A stretch of 64,000 bases of DNA, from NCBI GenBank assembly GCA_032718475.1, contig JAUCBJ010001062.1, positions 1-64,000 of the forward strand, given 5' to 3'. Of the stretch, positions 43,732-55,500 are shown piece by piece. Every line of letters starts with the position of its first letter. The stretch's first letter is position 1. A model generated the notes under the pieces. It worked only from the letters and a program-made list of their open reading frames with translations. It was not told the DNA's origin and did no database searches. Position numbers and translations under genes: made by a program. The stretch comes from Nemertoderma westbladi (taxonomy: Eukaryota > Xenacoelomorpha > Nemertodermatida > Nemertodermatidae).

Positions 43732-45805
43732 CTAATGTCTCAAGCGCCTCATGCGCATTTTGGCCGATGAGTATCTGTACCCCTGGGTAGTCGGTGTTGA
43801 ATCTAGGTATCGCATGCTGCTGGGTGAATCGTCTTCATCCCAGTTATAAGGTTCCACTTGGCTGGTAGCAAAGTTCTTTATCGCCACCATTTTTACTGAC
43901 CTTATACTGTGTTCTCCTAGTTCATCCTGGGGAGTGGACAACGCGCCTACATAGTAGTCTGTAGCTACTGTAGATTTCCAAACCTGCATAATTCCTGAAA
44001 GGTTCAACTTAGTTCGGAACTTGGGTTGTCCTGCAAAGATGTCTTCGGCTAGTTCTTTGTCGATGAATGTTCCTGTGCTGCCGGAGTCCAGGAGGGCGTT
44101 GACTATAAAACTCTTACCTGATCCATGGACTCTTAGCTGAACTACGGGGAATTCCCGGATTCCGACGTTGGAAGTTGGCGCTTTCCAAGATGGTTGTCGG
44201 TCAGGAATAACCGGGTGCACTTCGTTATTGGTTTCAGTCTCATACGTAAGTGCTCGATACACCACGGTGTTTATCATATAACAGGATTCGTTTTTGTCGG
44301 AGAATTCGTCCGTGTAAAATCCTTCCATCTCAGAACTGTGGTCTGTGTCATTCACATCACTGAATTGGACATGTAGTTCGGACTCACTTACCTGACTCGG
44401 GCTGTTTCTTTCAAATTTGGTGTGCAGCAAGATATGATGTTTCGCGCCGCACTTAGCACACCTCGCGTCGGAGTAACAGGTTCGCCTTTGGTGTCCCTGT
44501 CTGAGACAATTATAACACAACCGCTTATCCCATGTGACTTCGCGTCTATCCTTTAAGGATTTCTTTAAGAATTTATCACACACACTTAAACGATGGGGCC
44601 CGTCGCACAATGCACATTTTGGTTTGATATTACTTACTTTACCTTGGGTAGTGTTGTGCACACTCGTTCTTTCCTCGGGCTTTCTTCCATGAATTCTCTT
44701 AGGGGACGTAGGAGGAGTTTTTGTTACCTCTTCTCTCCTGTCACTGGTTCGAGACTTAAATTTACTTACGTCTTTAGGTGCTTTGTTGACATAGTAAGAT
44801 CTTTCGGTGTCTTTCCCGCTGTTTTCCTCTTGAGAGGTTTGGCTTTCGCCGTCATCTGTATAACACACTGGTGTTACCTTTCTCCTAGAAACGGGTTTTT
44901 CACTTACCTTGTTTTCCGGTGTCTTCTCTCGGGACTGTTTTAGGAGTTGTAATTTTACCTCTCCATTTAAGAATGACATGAGATCATCCATAGTAGGGTC
45001 TCTTTGTTGTTGTTCCATCATATAGAGAACTCTTTTGTCCCAACGAGTACCCACTCCACCCTTTGGCAAGGTAGATGCTACGGCTCCAATAACAATAGAA
45101 CTCTGATATTCATGAGACTTACCTAGCCAATCTAACTGTCTACATATTTCCTGGATCTCATCGGAAAATTCTATAATCCCGCTGCTAAAAAACTTTCGGG
45201 GCGCTACTAATTTCGCATACAAATACCTAGCTATGTTAGTCCTATTACCATACCTGATGTTTAGTGTATCCCAAATTTGTCTTAATCCATCGGGATCCAA
45301 TAAACTTTAACGCCATTAACTTGGGAGATCCTTCCAAGCACTCGATGAGGAATCTAAGTTTCTCTCCGTTAGATAGTACAGAGTTCTGTATGTTATCTTT
45401 GTAATATTCATTAAAAGGTGACCATTTCATCTCATCTCCATTGAACTTGACTATCTCTCCCACCTTTACTGCTTGACGGGCTTCGGTTCTAGCCATTTGA
45501 CGCGTAAAACTTTCTTGGGCCATCGTATTATTTAATATCGAGTTATCGGTATATAAATTTCTCGGATTATGATCAGTTCTATATGGAATATCATTATCAA
45601 CAGGTTTACAATTATCCCTAATAGGGTTTACTATAGGAGTTTCTACTTCACTAGCAGTATAGATGCGTGTAGGCTCCACACCTTGCGCATGAAATACTTC
45701 AGACCTAACAGGTTGACACATTGTTACAGGGGGTGGTGGTATACCCCTTTGTATATTTACCAATTTATCGCGTTCTAACGCGATACTCTGCTGCACTTCT
45801 TGCAA
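43732..45805 (-). pseudogene. BEL/Pao gag C-terminus, zinc knuckles and aspartic protease
   Basis: Two frames, 45805-45245 and 45300-43732, overlap and together give the gag core (IWDTLNIRYGNRTNIARYLY), three Cys/His knuckles (CALCDGPHRLSVC, LCYNCLRQGHQRRTC, ARCAKCGAKHHILLH) and the retropepsin motif VNALLDSGSTGTFI near 44095. The overlap marks a single-base frameshift near 45298. The DSG active site is intact. This is the standard order for BEL/Pao elements. Confidence 0.85.
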
Positions 45806-45817
45806 CTCTAACCTACA

Positions 45818-47935
45818 TTATCTTACTGTTCCCTTTAACTGCTGAACAGTCCCCTCCAACTCCCGGACCTGCTGGGAGGAACACACACGGTGTTCCCTCA
45901 GCTGCCCGAGCAAGAGACCCATCTCCCGCCATCCCTCATCCACCCACCCCACTGCCGAAGCGGGGGCCACCAACATAGTAGCGGGTAGACGAGGGACGAC
46001 AGGCGACAAATCATTGATGTCTCGCTCGGCGTCCAGGATGGGGACTGATTCAGGGGCTATTCTACTGGGCACAGGTAGTTTAGTACTGTGCAAAGGGAAT
46101 TTAGAGTTAGGTTCTGGAAGTACAGGGGTCTCTATCACAGAGGGGGTGGCTTTGAGAACGGGCCCAATTATTTCAGGCTCATCTACTATAGTAGGGAGTC
46201 TTTCTACTCTAATAATTTGGTCTGTGGGTTCTGCACTACCTAAGTCTACACTAGCTAGTTGCCTTCTCACAGCTGGGGGCAAATTAAGCAATTTCTGATG
46301 GTGTGGCGTTCTTCTACGTCTGATGGAACGAGATCTATTTCCTCCACCTTCAGGATCTGTTGTATCGCCTTCATCAGATGATGTAAATCCCTGTCTCTTG
46401 GGAGTAGATCGACTTATCATCTGCATCTGACTAGCTGTTCTCTGTTTATTTAAGTAGTCTTGCATCACTTGAAGATTTTCCAAATCTAGTTGGGCTGTCT
46501 CTTCAGATGCCCTCCGTTCTGCTTCTACCACTGCCTCTGCCGCTTTTCTTTCCGCTTCTGCCGCCTTTCTTTCCACTTCTGCCGCTGCAGCTGCCGCCTT
46601 TCTTTCCACTTCTGCCGCTTTTCTTTCCGCTTCTGCCCCCTTTCTTTCCACTTCTGCCGCTGCAGCTGCCGCCTTTCTTTCCGCTTCTACCGCCTTTCTT
46701 TCCACTTCTGCCGCTGCCGCTGCCGCTTTTCTTTCAGCTTCTGCCGCTGCCGCTGCCTTTCTGTCTTCTATCCGTTTTTTCTTCAATTGCTCTCCTTGGA
46801 CCCTAGTGATGAGGATGTTTTCATCAAATTTAGCCTGGTCCGCGGCTAACATTTCCGCATCTAATGAGTCTAACACAAACTTGGCTCCCTCACTATTAGG
46901 GCAAAGTCCAGATAGCCGTCTCCTTAGCTCTTTGTCACCTATAAATCGTTGATAGTCCGACAGATAGATGTCAATGGCGTCCTTCTTCTGAGGTCTCTCG
47001 GATGTAACTTCGCTTTCCACCTGAGAAAAGGTAGCGTCTGTTGATTCTCTGTGGGTCGAGCGCTCAGTTAGCTGAATTTTCCATTGGGTCGTTCCTTGGA
47101 CTTTAAGACTCACCCGTTGGAACCAGGTTTTTATGGCAACTTGCAACGACGTGTCTTGGCTTCTCTTCGAGGCTTCCTCAAAGGCCAAAAGGATTAGTCT
47201 GATTCTTAGGATTCGTTCTCGAACTTGATAAAGCAGCTCTCCCTGCTCTTGAGGTCCTTGGGGATGTTGAAACAGTTGTTCCTCTAATCGCTCCAAAGAG
47301 CTGAAGAATCCCTGTACATATCCTGCTGCCGACCTCTTCCACACAGCTGGATCTCTTGTGTCCTTTGTCACTCCCATCCTATATAAGTCCTCCCAGGCAG
47401 CTTCCGATAAGTTAAACGGGAGTCCGGGTCCGGGGAAGTTCCATTGAGTCTCGACAATAGACTCCAGTTCTTCCTTTGTGTATCCCGCATAACTGTCCTT
47501 GGTCGATCGCTTACTTCTCGCCCAATCGATTTGATGTTCCTCCACCGCAATCAATACCCTAGTGAGTACGGCTTCAGGAAGAATGAGAAGTGGGTCCGAA
47601 TAAACTGCTTCTGCCATCTTTGTTCCGTGCTCGGGTGTCAACTCTACAGTATCTGAACTACTGGAGCTATCGGGCCGCTGAGAAATAAGTTCTCGGTTCG
47701 GGTGTTGCTGCTGTTTAACAGCTGCCTCTTGGTCCCGCTTGACTTGAGCCCGAGTGCCTATAATGGACCTACGGTGTTGGACTAGCCTAGGGTCTGATAC
47801 TACTACTGGAGGGATGACCTTTCTCACAGTAGGAGGGGACTTGGACTTTGGTCTAAGATGTTCTGCACTCCTGTCTGAGTCGCAGACTGTTCTTTCTAGG
47901 AGACTATCTGACAGAGTTTGCTTTGTGTCAGCCAT
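45818..47935 (-). CDS. BEL/Pao gag N-terminal part with charged alpha-helical repeat
   Basis: 705 codons from the ATG at 47935 to a TAA. The N-terminus is charged and Ser/Thr-rich. The middle has a Trp-containing helical region (QWNFPGPGLPFNLSEAAW). Residues about 387-480 are a repeat of AERKAAAAAAEVERKA type, expected to form a long coiled coil or single alpha-helix. The frame continues after the TAA into the gag core at 45805, so the stop could be a mutation or a natural gag boundary. The adjacent pol is clearly decayed. Confidence 0.72.
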   Translation of the reverse strand: MADTKQTLSDSLLERTVCDSDRSAEHLRPKSKSPPTVRKVIPPVVVSDPRLVQHRRSIIGTRAQVKRDQEAAVKQQQHPNRELISQRPDSSSSSDTVELTPEHGTKMAEAVYSDPLLILPEAVLTRVLIAVEEHQIDWARSKRSTKDSYAGYTKEELESIVETQWNFPGPGLPFNLSEAAWEDLYRMGVTKDTRDPAVWKRSAAGYVQGFFSSLERLEEQLFQHPQGPQEQGELLYQVRERILRIRLILLAFEEASKRSQDTSLQVAIKTWFQRVSLKVQGTTQWKIQLTERSTHRESTDATFSQVESEVTSERPQKKDAIDIYLSDYQRFIGDKELRRRLSGLCPNSEGAKFVLDSLDAEMLAADQAKFDENILITRVQGEQLKKKRIEDRKAAAAAEAERKAAAAAAEVERKAVEAERKAAAAAAEVERKGAEAERKAAEVERKAAAAAAEVERKAAEAERKAAEAVVEAERRASEETAQLDLENLQVMQDYLNKQRTASQMQMISRSTPKRQGFTSSDEGDTTDPEGGGNRSRSIRRRRTPHHQKLLNLPPAVRRQLASVDLGSAEPTDQIIRVERLPTIVDEPEIIGPVLKATPSVIETPVLPEPNSKFPLHSTKLPVPSRIAPESVPILDAERDINDLSPVVPRLPATMLVAPASAVGWVDEGWREMGLLLGQLREHRVCSSQQVRELEGTVQQLKGTVR

Positions 47936-50234
47936 GTTTGATTGTACAGTTAAATGCCTACTACTATAACGACAGTTAAAGTAAGTCTAGTAATCCAGTG
48001 TCAACTGTAAGCCTAGTAATTAATTACTGATACCGTTACTCAGTGTAATGTGATATATATAATATATTAGAAGACCGGTATACACTTATAGTATATATAT
48101 AAGTATGATTACAGACTAGAATTAGTCACAGAATACCGGTATATAATTTCAGCCGAAATTTATAGAAATAAATACAATAAGCCTATGGTAAATACTGGTA
48201 TACAGCATACACTTATAGTACATATATAACAATATAAGTATTAATATAGACCAGGATTAGTTACAAAATACCGGTATAATTTCAGCCTAAATTTATATAA
48301 ATGTATATATAATAAGCCTACTGGGAATACCGGTAATGTTAATTATTTTAGAATAACTGAATTTTTGAATTTTAGGGTTACTTTTCTTTACTTTAATACT
48401 GTTATTAAGCAGTAGCCCAACTGATATTAAGACCTAATTGATGTATAACAGGCCTACTATTTTATAAATCGGTTTGAGTTGATTTATAATATATATATAC
48501 CCGTACAATGGGTTTTTGACAATGTTTGAAATAAATGTTATTATTTCTGGGAAGGAGTCACTACACAGAAGCTGAACGCTCTCAGTGGAGTGCTACTTAT
48601 TGGACACTAAAACAAATAATTATACTTTACTAAGTTACTTATTACTACAAATTACGTACAATTACTGTTTGAAATTATAATCTCTAAATAAACAACAACA
48701 AGTTACACGTACAATTTTTAGGGTGATTTTTATAAGAAATCTACAAACCAGCCTAATAAGGAGTTAGAATTTCTGGTAATTACAAACGGACAGGATACTA
48801 CGGTATTTGAAAATAATTAAGCAGTAGTAAATATATTGCGTTGTCAGGATAAGAAAATACCACCGTCTGACGACTTATAGTCTTTAGCTCTACAGCTCTA
48901 TAAGTACTACGTTATGTACCCGGAGTGTCCTTACCTAGAAGTTAATTACCGCAGCCAACCAGAGCAGAGCTAACGTGCCTATTAACCACTTGTGGTCATG
49001 ATGGTTGCGAATAATCGCATAAACTCTGAATAATAAATATTACGCTACCCGTGCAGACTACACAAACAAAATACAGACCAAATGCTGGCAGACTACTATC
49101 ATGCCTAAATAAACTACAGTATATGCAGACTCCGAAATGGTTAGTTAGTATGCGTTCTAACCGAGTAGTACGACTTATTCTTTCGGGGGGGATTTACCTT
49201 ACAACACTGGATGCCCCCACCTTCCTAACTAGTACTTTATCGGACATACACTCTACACACACTGCAATCTCTTCAGACCTAACAACAGCCAGACAACAAT
49301 CCAGCCTACAAATTATTTATACAATCTGAGCAGGCTTACACGCCTTCTGCTCAGTATTACACTTACAGATAAATAAAACTGACAGAAATAAGTAAAATCC
49401 CAATAGAAAACCAGGGCTGCAGTCCCTGATTAAATATCAAGACCTACCGGTATATAATTATCAAAATCGAATAATACTGCTGTACAGGTAAGTACCGGTT
49501 CGGGTAGTCGGGCAGTTAGGCCTACAGCTAACCGGTCGACCGGTACGTTTGACTTTATTGCCTACGTTGCAATAAAGAAACTGTACAATCTATTATTGTT
49601 CGCGCTTTCAGACCTTTAGAAGTTTAACCTGCCAATTTTAGGTGTCTTTTTGTTTATAAATCGACTCTGCCTAGACTAATTATTTAATGTACTGAAGTTA
49701 CATCTGCCGAAGCCAGTCAGTGCGTGATCATTCACCCACGGTTAAGGGAGACTAGATTCGGATGCTTTGACCTTATTGCGGTGTAGACCTACTGTATTAT
49801 TCGATTGATCGTTACTATATAATCTCTGACAATATTATTCACTTTCGAGGAAATATTAACAGTTCCTTTAGGACGTGGCGCTTTAAGTATAAAAACAGAG
49901 TTATGACTTATACTAATCACAACTAGATGGCTAATGAGTTTCGTAAATGGCGCATTCTTTAGGAGATGCTTTATTATCTGTCACACTACTTCACACGACT
50001 TCACACTACTTCACGCTGATCTGCCGACCGTCACTGAATTTGATCATATATAAGGAAGATTGTAACTGACACATGTAGGGATTATGAAATAGCATTTAAT
50101 TCACACAAAAACCACTATAATGTAAGTCGCAGTTGCTACCGGTAACCTGTTCCTCTTACCTTCAGTAATCAAGAAGATTGGGGGTTTTATGATTATTCAT
50201 CGGTATTCTTCCAAATATAACAACATATCCAATT

Positions 50235-50291
50235 TTTTACTGTTTGTTATCAATTGTGGTATATTACCACAATTGATAACAAACAGTAAAA
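50235..50291. repeat. Perfect 27-bp palindrome with 3-nt loop
   Basis: TTTTACTGTTTGTTATCAAT followed by TGTGGTA (50235-50261), loop TAT, then the exact reverse complement (50265-50291). No mismatch in the 27-bp arms. Confidence 0.95.
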
Positions 50292-50658
50292 TAATGCGGT
50301 GAACAATCAGTATGTGTTACGTATAAAAACAGTAAATGCAGTGCTCAGTTCATAGTGCATTGATAATAGATTTACGTTCCGTAATCAAAGCCATCAGATC
50401 TTTAGGCCAAGTCTGAAACTTCTACAGAAGCACAGAAGAATTCTAAGCCGGTGTTCTTAGGCTCAGGAAAAGATAAAAAACAAAGACTGACATGCATTAC
50501 GCAGTTTTCCATAGGCCCTTGTTCAACATAAACTGAAAATCGCTCTGATTGGCTGAGCGAGCTGAACAAAGAGAGGTTCCACATCGACAGGAAATCAGCT
50601 GACAGATTTCGTCATCTGAACTACCATCGTTTAGAGTATTAAGCGCATTGCGGCATAA

Positions 50659-50795
50659 TATGACTTGTTATGTCCGCTAAAGCACCTACACGGTACATTG
50701 CTGAGAAAATGACTTGTTATGTCCGCTAAAGCACTTACACGGTATATTGCAGAGAAAAATGACTTGTTATGTCCGCAAAAGCTTTTACACCCTCC
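50659..50795. repeat. About 52-bp tandem repeat, three copies
   Basis: ATGACTTGTTATGTCCGC(T/A)AAAGC recurs at about 50659, 50708 and 50759. In the first two copies it is followed by TACACGGTA(C/T)ATTGC. Confidence 0.85.
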
Positions 50796-51312
50796 CCCCA
50801 CTACATATTGTATATAGGCCGGCCTTGTTATTATTTTGACAGCAGCAGTGAATAATAGTTTAATAACTAATGGGCCGAATCATTAAAATTTGAGTATTAA
50901 AATATTATTTATAACTATTTATTACAATAGCAATAAATGTGTAAAAATAATTTGCAAAATGACAAAATAAAACCAATACGAATGACGTTAGTTTATATTT
51001 GGTGTATATCCAACCAATATCCAGTAGCTCTGAGGCAAATTCACTTTGTATTAAACTGACGGCAGATGGATGTATATGTAATACTTCTGGAGACAAATAT
51101 TATCTTTACTATTATTTTGCTATCTAAGAAGAATTATAATCTAATCGCTATTTATATTGAGTACTATTGTATATTTGTGAGTGTGAAGTGGGATGGTTGG
51201 GCGGGTTTTCTGTTCGTCTCCAATTTTTTCCCTTTTCGCACCCTTCCCCTACAGTCGCTATCCTGCTTCAAGTTTCCTTACCAGAATTCTCATCCATTAT
51301 CTCACTTAGAAG

Positions 51313-51338
51313 CCCCCCCCCCCCCCCCCCCCCCCCCC
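51313..51338. repeat. Poly-C run, 26 nt
   Basis: Homopolymer tract. Length uncertain in any assembly. Confidence 0.9.
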
Positions 51339-51573
51339 AGCACACGCATCCCTTTTTACATGAATCATTGGGTGAAATTAATGACATTCACTCATTCTTA
51401 TTTAAGAATCACTTTTTTTAAATGATAATTTCCATTTTAATATATCGATCATCATAAATTCCAGCATACTGCTGCTTTATCAAAACAATAAAATAAGATA
51501 CAGAGGTGTAATAATAAAAGCGTTCAAAGAAGGATGTGTGATGCCCAAAATAACAGAAATTATTAGATAGAAT

Positions 51574-51811
51574 TGTTAATCATCAATATAGAGAAATATA
51601 ATAATAATATATATATATATGTGGCAGTTGGTTAAGATACCGGTATGCAGAACCGGGACAGTAAACTCAATTTATACACCACCAAACATACGCTAAGATA
51701 CATAAATAACTACTGCAGTCAATAACGATAGGCCTACAGAGCATACTACCAACCACCACCTACCGGTAGCTATCACAGCTACTACAGTATCTGGTCATCT
51801 TTAGATTAACA
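51574..51811 (-). repeat. Copia 3' LTR
   Basis: 238 bp, begins TGTTAATC and ends GATTAACA on the + strand. A polypurine-like ATGGGAGAGT (minus strand) lies immediately next to it at 51812-51821. Confidence 0.95.
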
Positions 51812-51950
51812 ACTCTCCCATATTTTTATTTTGTTTAATAAGTCCTATTACAGTTTGAGTTGAACATATGAACATATACAAAGTTTATATTGGAGAGTTT
51901 TTTAATAAGTCTTATTATATAGTAGAGTTTGAGTTGAACTTATGAGAAGT
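51812..51950. other. Copia 3' untranslated region with short duplication
   Basis: Between the end of the Copia frame and the 3' LTR. A phrase of about 75 bp (AATAAGTC(C/T)TATTA...GAGTTTGAGTTGAAC...AGTTTATATTGGAGAG) occurs twice. Confidence 0.7.
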
Positions 51951-52494
51951 TTATATTGGAGAGAGTTTTCCAGTAGTAATCGAACGAAGCAATTCTACAC
52001 CATTAGCTCCCTTCTTTGTCAGGGAATTGGCCATTTGTTTCGATCCTGGACACCAAGAGACAGATTGGATCTCACCATTTTCCAGAAATTGTTTGATTGC
52101 GCAAATATCTATTCTTAAACGTTTGTCATCCACCATCTTTGTAGATTGAAGTGACTCAATAACGCTTCGGTTATCACTGAAAACCAATATTGGCAATTGG
52201 GATCCTGATCCAATTATTTGTAATATCAATGAGCGAATATAGATAGCTTGTTCTATTCCTTGCTGTAAACTCAAAGCTTCCGCGGCAATAGTAGAACGAA
52301 CTACTCGCTTGATTTTTGAGGTACTCCATGAAATAGGACATGAAGAACCTTTTGCGCCAACCAAAAATATTATATAAGCCATGGTGCTACTTATTCCATC
52401 ATTCAAATTAGCAAAAGCAGCATCGGTATATAGTATTAATTTCCAGTTTACAATATGTTCTAGATTCGGAAACAAAACATAGCAATCAGCTTCT
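51951..52494 (-). CDS. Copia RNase H (3' part of the pol, beyond the LINE)
   Basis: Read from KLILYTDAAFANLNDGISST (RNase H catalytic Asp region), then ISWSTSKIKRVVRSTIAAEA (catalytic Glu within the block), VFSDNRSVIESL and VSWCPGSKQMANSLTKKG, ending at 51951. It is the C-terminal piece of the same polyprotein as 56308-60210. If the LINE and one 12-bp target copy are ignored, the two pieces are in the same frame, so the Copia frame was open until the LINE inserted. Confidence 0.9.
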
Positions 52495-52506
52495 TGAATT
52501 TTTCGC
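52495..52506. repeat. 12-bp target-site duplication of nested LINE (left)
   Basis: TGAATTTTTCGC, identical to 56321-56332 on the other side of the LINE. Confidence 0.93.
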
Positions 52507-55500
52507 TACTACTACTACTAGGATCGGCATGCTGCATTGCAGCTGCATTTTTAAGAATGCTGTGCCGGCTTGTCAACAAAATTGCACCGCCACAACTCCC
52601 TATCACCCATGACATTTGCTAGATCATCCGCATCTTTAAGGCCAGTGTCCTTTAAGATGCGTCTCAAGAAAGTCATGGGCTGTCCACCATGCTTATTCAC
52701 TCCATGAGGCTGCCAAAGTACAAGATTATGCACTGGCTGGTCCTCACGGCGAAAGCAATGTCCTGCAAAGCGGAGGCGATTTTGTTCTAGTGTCAAGCTT
52801 GGGGGAACCAATGAGACACCTCCAATGTTATATAGTGTCTGGTTGGAGATGTGTGCATTGTACTTGACACAATGAACCCGGCGTAGCATTCTTGTGAATG
52901 TGCCATCCAGAGATTTGGTGTCCTCAGCAGTTAGAGCCCAGCATGGACTCCCGTAGAGGAGTACTGGAACTACTGCTGCTCTAAATAATCGGACCTTAAG
53001 TTTCCGATTAATTCTAGGTGACTTCCAAATCCTGGAAAGCCTATTCAAGGCTGCCCATGCCTTTCCCTTACGTATTCGAAGGTCCTCACCTGACTTCCGG
53101 ATCCATGATCCCAGGTAACAGAAGTCGTCCACATGCTCAAGCATACCATCCTTTGAGCTTATGCTCATCCGATCAGAGACTTGCTGAGGACTTTCAAAGT
53201 TAACTGTCAGAATTTTGGTCTTTCTGGAGTTAATAAAAAGACCAACACTAGAAGCAGCATGTTCTAATGAGCTGAGGAGCCGTTGGGCTCCCTCTAATGA
53301 TTCTGAGAGTACTCCTAAGTCATCAGCAAAGTCTAGATCAGTTAGGTACTTGGCAGGATTTCCTCGACTTCTGGAGCCAGTAGGTGGAGTTATCATCACC
53401 CCATCATCATTATGATGATCTAAGGACATGCGTAGAACATAGTCAACCACAATAATGAACAAGAATGGTGCAAGTGTGTCTCCTTGGAGGACGCCCCATA
53501 ACACTTCAAATGGTTCTGTGTCACCGTCAACAGTAGACACAAATGTTGTCGAACCATCGTATACTGATCTGATTGCTGCAATAATTTCATCAGGAATCCC
53601 ATATAATGAAAGTATGCTGAACATACGTGACCGAGAGACTGAATCAAAGGCCTTGAAGAAGTCAACAAAGATAACAGCCAGATGCCTGTCTTTCTTTTTT
53701 GATAATTCTTCAATTATCCTTCTAAGTGCCAAAATGGGCTCCATGGTCCCACGACCTTTACGGAACCCATTCTGATTTCCACGGAGCAGTCTCTCAATGG
53801 GATCCCTGATGCGATTTAATAGAATCCTATTGTATAGCTTTGCAGCAATCGAGATCAATGAGATTCCCCGAAAAGAACCATAGAGTGTTAGGTTGCCCTT
53901 CTTGGGAACTGGCACCAACTTATTTGTTTTCATTTCTTGTGGGACTCTTGTTGTTCGGTACATGTCTACTATGATGGGATAGATGAGCTTTAAACACTCA
54001 GGTATTTTAAAGACCTCAGGGGGAACACCATCTACTCCACTGGCACGATTGGTCTTAATGCTCTTTGCAGCAGCCTTCACTTCTGCAAAGGAGATATCGC
54101 CAATGGGAATATCTGGGAGTACAGACTCAGACACTTTTACTTCTATAAAGTTATCAGGCAATACCCTGTCATTATTGAGGAGCTTTTCAAAGTGGGCTTT
54201 CCAACCATTGAGGCGATCGGCTGGTGATTCAGCCTTAACCTTGGTGGTTGGTTGGCTTTTCCGCCCAGTAAGCAGATTGATCGATTTCCATGCCTGGGAT
54301 GATTGCCTGCTGTCGTCAGCATCATTGATGGCATCAACCTGTTGGTTTATTAGCTCCTGTAGATTAACAGAGTACTGCCTGTTCAGGGACCTAGATGCAG
54401 CCTTAACTGCATTCTTGGCCGCTGTAGTCTGTTTGAGTCGGGACTCTTTCTGCGCCTTATGAAGGTCATTTCGGCACTTCTGAATTTTGTTGTCAGTCCA
54501 GGGGGCCCTTTTCCTGTTTCGAGGGTATACAGGAACTGTTTCTGCAGCTGCTAACTTAACTGCTTCTGTAAAGGCAGTATAGCCCTCACAGTGATCTGCC
54601 GCCTCAGAGGCAAGAGCCTCATACCTGTTGCTCAGCTGTAGTGTGAAGCTGGATCTCACACTTGGCTGTTGCAACAGAGAGGACCAGTCATGCCGCGGCA
54701 AGGCAGATTTCGTTGTTCTGCTAGCACGCAGACTAAGTCTTACCTTGGCCACAATAAGGCGGTGATCACTGGAGAAGGGTCGAAGTGTAAATGCATTACA
54801 GTCTTGTATAGAGCTCCTGTATTTCCTACGAAACAGAATATGGTCTATCTGGGACTTGTGACCACTGGGTCCACTATGAGTCCATAGCTTTCCAGTTCGC
54901 TTCTTGAACTGGGTTCCAGCCGAAAACAATCCATTTCCAGAGATAAAATCCTGAAGATGGACAGAATTTCGGTTAACACTATTGCTATAGACCCAGGGCG
55001 ATGTAGGTGATTGATGCAGACTTGCATTAAAGTCTCCCAGGAATGTTAAGAATGCATGCTGATCCACTCCATCAGTAGCTGCTTGTAGATTGTGGTAGAA
55101 ATTTTCCACCTCCTCTACAGGGGCAACACTAGTTGGAGAGTAGCACATAATCAGAACCACCTTAGGAAACTTCTTAGCCAGTCTTCCAGAACATGAGAAG
55201 TGGCAACGGATGATGCGGTTAGAGATTTGGTCTATTTTCTCCAATGCTGCATGTGCAGTTGGATTCATCAATAGACCAATTCCACCATTGCCACTATCAT
55301 CTGCTGACGCGAGGGCGAGTCGCCAACCGCCCCCCATGTCCTTAATCAGAACCTCATCAGTCTGTCCAGTCTGCATTCGGTGCTCTTGAACACCCACTGC
55401 GCTAAGAGAGAGCTTATCTGCCAAGGCAGTCAGCTCACCTTGTCGCATTGGGGACCCGAGTGTTAGGGTGTTTACTGAGGCTAGTCTAGTGACTTGCCTC

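Larger units (their letters stand above)
41080..47935 (-). mobile_element. BEL/Pao LTR retrotransposon, internal region, decayed and truncated
   Basis: Minus-strand gag, protease, reverse transcriptase and RNase H of BEL/Pao type, in that order. No integrase is present because a LINE interrupts at 41080. The order and residues are clear, but stops and frameshifts break the reading. Breaks noted: TAA at 45818-45820 (same frame continues), a frameshift near 45298, a frameshift near 43810, a TGA near 43350 and a frameshift near 41860. LTRs could not be matched on either side. Confidence 0.88.
47936..51573. other. Non-coding: BEL/Pao leader and unidentified intron DNA
   Basis: AT-rich, with many ACCGGTATA and TAGGCCTA phrases. 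The first part should contain the leader and 5' LTR of the BEL/Pao element, but no matching LTR was found on the other side. Listed separately are a 57-nt perfect hairpin, a triple repeat and a poly-C run. Short frames (49051-49329, 50402-50584, 51066-51425) have no recognisable content. Confidence 0.45.

Noticed and set aside
46490-46849. Cys/Phe-rich frames on the + strand
   Set aside because: Mirror-strand shadows of the Ala/Glu/Arg/Lys repeat in the BEL/Pao gag.
47936-49800. 5' LTR of the BEL/Pao element
   Set aside because: A TGTCAACTG start near 48000 next to a TGGATTACTAGACTTA primer-like site (minus strand) looked plausible, but no second LTR copy exists near 39-41 kb, so boundaries cannot be supported.
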